Shown here piece by piece: positions 7,419-10,799 of a stretch of DNA of 10,799 nucleotides. The DNA comes from Candidatus Sulfotelmatobacter sp. (GTDB lineage: Bacteria; Acidobacteriota; Terriglobia; Terriglobales; Acidobacteriaceae), in NCBI GenBank assembly GCA_030037575.1, contig JASHRB010000200.1:1-10799 (forward strand), read 5' to 3'. Every line of letters starts with the position of its first letter. The first letter of the stretch is position 1. Below the pieces are notes generated by a model. The model was not told where the DNA came from and did not search any database. It saw only the letters and a list, made by a program, of their open reading frames with translations. A program made the position numbers and the translations under genes.

Positions 7419-7448
7419 CTTATAGCGGTTTTCCCTTAGTTTTGTCAA
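7419..7448 (-). promoter_or_regulatory. Sigma70-type promoter of the receptor gene
   Basis: On the minus strand, a perfect -35 TTGACA (7448-7443) is followed by an 18-base spacer and a -10 TATAAG (7424-7419). Transcription should start near 7412, leaving a leader of about 50 bases that contains the palindromic operator and the GGAGG ribosome-binding site. It is the strongest promoter-like element I found in the window. It sits in the 161-base gap after the LacI stop codon, so the receptor need not depend on read-through from the regulator gene. Confidence 0.75.
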
Positions 7449-7522
7449 GAAAAATCTCCAATGCCGGCCAGCGGAAACTCAAATGAACAACAGCGGGGAG
7501 GGTCAAGGGCGGCCCCGACCGG

Positions 7523-8671
7523 CTACCGCTTGAGAGCGGGGACGCTTTCGAGGCCAGCCAGGCGCAGCGCGGAATCGTCGAGCTTGGTTCCGGCCAGCTT
7601 GATTTCGCGAAACAGACGCAGGTTGGATGACATCACGACCTGGGGGCTGAGATGCATGGTCGGCGGTAAGGGAACTTTACGGGTGAGATGGTCGACCATC
7701 AGCCGAACCGCCAGCTGGCCCTGGCGATGCGGTTGTTGATAGATCGAGGCGGTGATGGTTCCCTTTTCGAAATAAGGCGACATTTCAGCAAAAAGGTCGG
7801 TTGTGATCAGCTTGGTTTTCCCGGCGAGTCCGCGCGCCCCAAGTGCACGGCAGACGGGGAGGCAATTCACGGTGTTTACATACAGTCCCGCCAGCGTAGG
7901 CACACGGCCCAGGAGATCGAAAGTTTTCTGGAAACTCTCGTCTTCATCTTCGTGGCCTTCGATCACGCTGAGGATTTTTCCTCCCGGGCAGTGGCGCGGA
8001 AAAGCGTCGGAAAATCCGGCGGTCTTGCGGTGGTGATCTTCCGCGCTCAACATGCCGGCAACCACCGCAACTTTCGAGCCCGGAGGCAGGAATTTACCCA
8101 TCAACTCGCCCGCCAAGTGGCCGTTCAGCCAGGGTTCGACGCAGACGATGCTTGAGCGTTTGCTCTCCGGTGCATCGGTGGAGACGCAAACCACAGGGAT
8201 GCCTTTCGCCTCGGCTTCATCGATCAGGGGTCCGAGTCCGCGGGGATTTCCCGCAGTGACAATGATTCCGTCGACGCCGTCGGCGGCGAGATCTTTGAAG
8301 GCTTGGGTATCGTTTTCGCCCAGCGCATGCACCGGCTTATTGACGAACTCCACGCCCAAGGCGGCCACGCGGTGCGCTTCCTCGAGCAAGCCGCTCCACA
8401 GTTGATCGTAGAAGAAGCGAATTTCCCGGGGAACGCAGACGCCGATGCGCACGCTGGCTTTCGACACCGATAGGGCGCGAGCCGCCAGATTCGGGGTATA
8501 GGCGATCTGTTCGGCGATGCGCAGAATGCGCTGGCGGGTGGATTGGTTGATGCCGGGCCGGCCGTGCAGGGCGCGGTCGACGGTGCCGATGGAGACCTCG
8601 GCCAGTTCAGCAATCAGATGAATTCCCTGCCGGCGCCCGTTTTTTTTCATTTTCCGCCGCACTTCGTCCAT
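7523..8671 (-). CDS. LacI-family transcriptional regulator
   Basis: DNA-binding sugar sensor of 382 residues. The N-terminal helix-turn-helix (about 17-38) reads IHLIAELAEVSIGTVDRALHG. A hinge helix (YTPNLAARALS, 58-68) has Leu67 in the position of LacI Leu56, which inserts into the operator centre. From about 73 there is a periplasmic-binding-protein-like effector domain (VRIGVCVP, DGVDGIIVTAGNP, EAEAKGIPVVCVSTDAP, GSKVAVVAG, TKLITTDLF, ITASIYQQP), closest in style to ribose/xylose-type sugar-binding proteins. The effector is unknown; a sugar released by the neighbouring enzyme is plausible. The start is uncertain: ATG 8671 gives the longest form, while ATG 8650 (MKKNGRRQ) would keep the whole DNA-binding domain. 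Neither has a strong Shine-Dalgarno. It is divergent from the GH3 gene and lies just upstream of the receptor gene, so both are likely targets. Confidence 0.93.
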   Translation of the reverse strand: MDEVRRKMKKNGRRQGIHLIAELAEVSIGTVDRALHGRPGINQSTRQRILRIAEQIAYTPNLAARALSVSKASVRIGVCVPREIRFFYDQLWSGLLEEAHRVAALGVEFVNKPVHALGENDTQAFKDLAADGVDGIIVTAGNPRGLGPLIDEAEAKGIPVVCVSTDAPESKRSSIVCVEPWLNGHLAGELMGKFLPPGSKVAVVAGMLSAEDHHRKTAGFSDAFPRHCPGGKILSVIEGHEDEDESFQKTFDLLGRVPTLAGLYVNTVNCLPVCRALGARGLAGKTKLITTDLFAEMSPYFEKGTITASIYQQPHRQGQLAVRLMVDHLTRKVPLPPTMHLSPQVVMSSNLRLFREIKLAGTKLDDSALRLAGLESVPALKR

Positions 8672-8680
8672 CGCTGTAGC

Positions 8681-8686
8681 ATTTTA
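8681..8686 (-). promoter_or_regulatory. Possible -10 element of the LacI-family gene
   Basis: TAAAAT on the minus strand, with no recognisable -35 at 16-18 bases. If used, transcription would start near 8674, making ATG 8671 nearly leaderless or leaving about 24 bases before ATG 8650. Weak evidence, recorded because it bears on the start choice. Confidence 0.22.
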
Positions 8687-8750
8687 CCCGAAGGCGAAAG
8701 ATCGCTCCGCTCCGCCGCCATCGCCGCCCAACCCAGCCGCGCGATCACCA

Positions 8751-8766
8751 GCCATGGATGCATGGC
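8751..8766. repeat. Short inverted repeat in the divergent intergenic region
   Basis: GCCATG and CATGGC form perfect 6-base arms around a GATG spacer. It lies between the divergent LacI-family and GH3 genes. It does not resemble the CpG-centred operator, so it could be a site for another dimeric regulator, a small hairpin, or chance. Confidence 0.4.
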
Positions 8767-8799
8767 GGTTTTCTGTTCGGCGCATTTTTTCTCGTTCTC

Positions 8800-8817
8800 A
8801 ACCCGGGCCGGGTTTTT
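8800..8817 (+). other. GC-rich hairpin followed by a T run upstream of the GH3 promoter
   Basis: AACCC (8800-8804) and GGGTT (8810-8814) pair around a GGGCC loop, and the right arm runs into TTTTT (8813-8817). The form is like a short intrinsic terminator on the plus strand, but no plus-strand gene precedes it: the next plus-strand stop is more than 6 kb away. It may block stray antisense transcription from entering the GH3 gene or be part of its upstream promoter region. Confidence 0.35.
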
Positions 8818-8818
8818 C

Positions 8819-8832
8819 CGTGTACGTTGACG
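8819..8832. promoter_or_regulatory. Degenerate copy of the LacI-type operator before the GH3 gene
   Basis: CGTGTACGTTGACG matches the perfect palindrome at 7393-7406 at 11 of 14 positions, keeping the central ACGT and both CG ends; 5 of 7 dyad pairs are preserved. It lies between the -35 region and the -10 of the predicted GH3 promoter, where a bound repressor would exclude RNA polymerase. Some resemblance is expected by chance, so the assignment rests mainly on position. Confidence 0.4.
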
Positions 8833-8833
8833 G

Positions 8834-8842
8834 TGCTATACT
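8834..8842 (+). promoter_or_regulatory. Extended -10 promoter of the GH3 gene
   Basis: TGCTATACT combines a TGN extension with the -10 hexamer TATACT (5 of 6 consensus positions). The -35 region (TTTCCG or similar, 8813-8820) is poor, which is usual for extended -10 promoters. Transcription would start near 8849, giving a leader of about 53 bases ahead of ATG 8902. Confidence 0.5.
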
Positions 8843-8901
8843 GCGTCGCGCTTCTTCCGGCCGCGCGCGCCCCCGATCATAGCGCAAAGGAGCTTGGCCC
8901 G

Positions 8902-10799
8902 ATGGCACAATTTGGTCTGCGCATGGCGCTCCCCTTCGTCGTCTTCCCGCTCGCGTCTCTCGCTTTTGGGCAGACTTTGCCATCGCCCGCCTCCGCGCCC
9001 TATCTCGACCCCAGTTTGCCGGTTGAGCAGCGAGTCGAGGATCTCATTTCGCGCATGACGCTCGAAGAAAAAGCCTCGCAACTGGTGAACCAGGCGCGCG
9101 CCCTTCCACGGTTGCACGTTCCGGCCTACGACTGGTGGAGCGAAGCGCTGCATGGAGTCGCGCGCAACGGCACGGCCACGGTGTTTCCCGAACCCATTGG
9201 CCTCGCCGCCACGTTTGATGCTCCCTTGATCCATGAAATGGCCTTGGTGATCGGCACTGAAGCGCGGGCCAAACATAATCAAGCGCTGCGCGCCGGGCAC
9301 AGCAACATCATGGAGGGCCTGGATTTCTGGTCGCCCAACATCAACATTTTTCGCGATCCCCGCTGGGGCCGCGGCCAGGAAACCTACGGCGAAGACCCCT
9401 TTCTTACTGGACGCATGGGCGTTGCCTTCGTCACCGGACTCGAGGGCGACGATCCAAAATATTTTCGGGTCATCGCCACCCCCAAGCATTTTGCCGTGCA
9501 TAGCGGCCCCGAGCCCGCGCGTCACTCGATCGACGTGCGGGTATCGAAGCACGACCTGGAAGATACCTACTTGCCCGCGTTCCGCGCCGCCGTCACCGAG
9601 GGCAAGGCGGAGTCGATCATGTGCGCTTACAACCGCATCAACGGCCAGCCGGCCTGCGCCAACACATTCCTGCTGCAGGACGAGCTGCGCGGGGCGTGGA
9701 AGTTCCCGGGCTACGTGGTTTCCGACTGCGACGCGATCGTCGACATGTTTAACGGGCATCACTTCGCCAAAAGCATGGCCGAAGCCGCTGCCGATGCGCT
9801 GAAGACCGGCATGGATAATGAATGCGCCGATTTCTTTACGAAAGCCACGACCCATGCCGACTATCTTCCTTATCTCGACGCCGTGAGACAAGGGTTGATT
9901 TCCGAGAAAGACATCGATGTGGCGCTGAAGCGCCTGTTCACGGCGCGTTTTCGCCTGGGAATGTTCGATTCCCCGGAGATGGTGCCCTATGCGCAAACCC
10001 CCGATTCGGCGATCGATAGCCCTCCCCATCGCGCGCTTGCGCTCAGCGCAGCCGCGGAATCGATGGTGCTGCTGAAAAATGATGGAACCCTGCCCCTGGC
10101 TTCCCAGGTGTCCCGCATTGCCGTCTTTGGTCCACTCGCCGAATCAGTCTCCGTGCTGCACGGCAACTACGCCGGCACCGCTTCCCATGCGGTCACCGCT
10201 CTCGAGGGCATTCGCGCGCAGTTCGCTTCCGCGCGCATCAGCTTTCACCCGGGAATGAATTTCCTGCGCGAGCCCACTCTGGTTCCGACCGCTGTTCTCT
10301 CCACCGACGATGGTCAGCCGGGCCTCAAAGGAGAATATTTTCCGGCAAATAGTTTCTCGGCCGCCCCCCAGGTGGTGCGCATCGACGGCGCCGTCAACCT
10401 CGAGCCTTCTCACCCTGATTCCCCGGCGGTCGCGCCCCCGGCGGGCGTGAACGAGTTCTCCGTGCGATGGACGGGATTTCTTACTCCCGCCCAATCCGGC
10501 AGTTACCAGATCGGCCTGGTCGGTTCGATGAATCGTTTGTGGCTCGACGGCCAACTCATTGTCGATGACCTTCGGTTGCACGATCCGATTCCAACTTTGA
10601 AAACGCTCGAACTTGAGAAGGGGCATCGCTATGCTCTGCAGGTCGAATCGACCCGCCCCGGAGCGGGCGCAAAGCTGGTGTGGCTGCCCCTTATTGCCGA
10701 TCCGATTGGCCAGGCGGTTGCCGCCGCGCAGCAGGCCCAGGTTGCCATCGCCGTGGTCGGCATCACCTCGCAACTGGAAGGCGAAGAAATGCAGGTCGA
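8902..10799 (+). CDS. Secreted GH3 beta-xylosidase/beta-glucosidase with PA14 insert, 3' end cut by window
   Basis: Exported glycoside hydrolase of family 3 that removes terminal beta-linked sugars from oligosaccharides. The 632 visible residues begin with a signal peptide cut near 23/24 (SLAFG/Q). The N-terminal catalytic barrel carries DWWSEALHGVA (77-87), DPRWGRGQETYGEDP (152-166), the substrate-binding KHF at 195-197 and the nucleophile Asp275 in VVSDCDA. The second domain starts near 385 (SMVLLKNDGTLPL) and is interrupted by a PA14 domain (about 474-597, GLKGEYFP to KLVWLPL), then resumes as VAIAVVGITSQLEGEEMQ, where Glu626-Glu629 fall in the region of the acid/base. The SDCDA and WWSEALHG motifs are typical of the xylosidase branch, so xylan-derived substrates are most likely; arabinosidase or glucosidase activity cannot be excluded. 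AAAGGAG at 8886-8892, nine bases before ATG 8902, supports the start. The last 100-250 residues probably lie beyond the window. Confidence 0.92.
   Translation, partial: MAQFGLRMALPFVVFPLASLAFGQTLPSPASAPYLDPSLPVEQRVEDLISRMTLEEKASQLVNQARALPRLHVPAYDWWSEALHGVARNGTATVFPEPIGLAATFDAPLIHEMALVIGTEARAKHNQALRAGHSNIMEGLDFWSPNINIFRDPRWGRGQETYGEDPFLTGRMGVAFVTGLEGDDPKYFRVIATPKHFAVHSGPEPARHSIDVRVSKHDLEDTYLPAFRAAVTEGKAESIMCAYNRINGQPACANTFLLQDELRGAWKFPGYVVSDCDAIVDMFNGHHFAKSMAEAAADALKTGMDNECADFFTKATTHADYLPYLDAVRQGLISEKDIDVALKRLFTARFRLGMFDSPEMVPYAQTPDSAIDSPPHRALALSAAAESMVLLKNDGTLPLASQVSRIAVFGPLAESVSVLHGNYAGTASHAVTALEGIRAQFASARISFHPGMNFLREPTLVPTAVLSTDDGQPGLKGEYFPANSFSAAPQVVRIDGAVNLEPSHPDSPAVAPPAGVNEFSVRWTGFLTPAQSGSYQIGLVGSMNRLWLDGQLIVDDLRLHDPIPTLKTLELEKGHRYALQVESTRPGAGAKLVWLPLIADPIGQAVAAAQQAQVAIAVVGITSQLEGEEMQV

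Noticed and set aside
7461..7739. 92-codon plus-strand open frame across the receptor-regulator gap
   Set aside because: Mostly antisense to the regulator's C-terminus, Arg/Ser-rich, with no ribosome-binding site or recognisable domain.
8827..8842. TTGACG at 8827-8832 as the -35 for the TATACT -10 of the GH3 gene
   Set aside because: The spacing is only 4 bases, far below the 16-18 needed; TTGACG is better explained as part of the operator-like sequence.
8836..10029. 397-codon open frame antisense to the GH3 gene
   Set aside because: Arises from strong third-position GC bias; the plus strand has all GH3 motifs, a signal peptide and a ribosome-binding site.

Overview
The window looks like chromosomal DNA of an Acidobacteriota member (Terriglobia-like), inferred from gene content rather than a marker gene. 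It has a very long TonB-dependent receptor with an N-terminal carboxypeptidase-regulatory-like domain and an Oar-like barrel, the DFGFN/GGP and KTFFFYN motifs of that large acidobacterial family, a secreted TPR protein beside it, and GC-rich coding DNA. The theme is plant polysaccharide and pentose use.

Layout: (1) 1-2466, plus strand, a tight operon: the 3' part of araD (L-ribulose-5-phosphate 4-epimerase, cut by the window start), a sodium:solute symporter overlapping it by 4 bases, and a 66-residue two-helix membrane protein 7 bases further on. (2) 2520-8671, minus strand, read right to left: a LacI-family regulator, the TonB-dependent receptor, and a secreted TPR protein. (3) 8672-8901, a 230-base divergent intergenic region with promoter and dyad elements. 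(4) 8902-10799, plus strand, a secreted GH3 beta-xylosidase/beta-glucosidase-type enzyme with an inserted PA14 domain, cut by the window end.

How the parts may work together (inference): the receptor imports oligosaccharides across the outer membrane, the exported GH3 enzyme releases sugars such as xylose or arabinose, the symporter brings the monosaccharide into the cytoplasm, and AraD feeds L-arabinose-derived ribulose phosphate into the pentose phosphate pathway. The LacI protein is the likely local switch. A perfect 14-base palindrome with a central CpG lies just downstream of a near-consensus promoter for the receptor, and a degraded copy (11 of 14 bases) lies just upstream of the -10 of the GH3 gene. 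No SusD-like gene is present, so the arrangement resembles a proteobacterial TonB carbohydrate-utilisation locus more than a Bacteroidetes PUL.

The main anomaly is that the receptor gene is split by one frameshift near 6450, best explained by two missing bases in an otherwise well-conserved motif. It is either a recent inactivation or a sequence error. I see no RNA genes, CRISPR arrays, insertion sequences or attachment sites. No gene-free stretch exceeds 300 bases.
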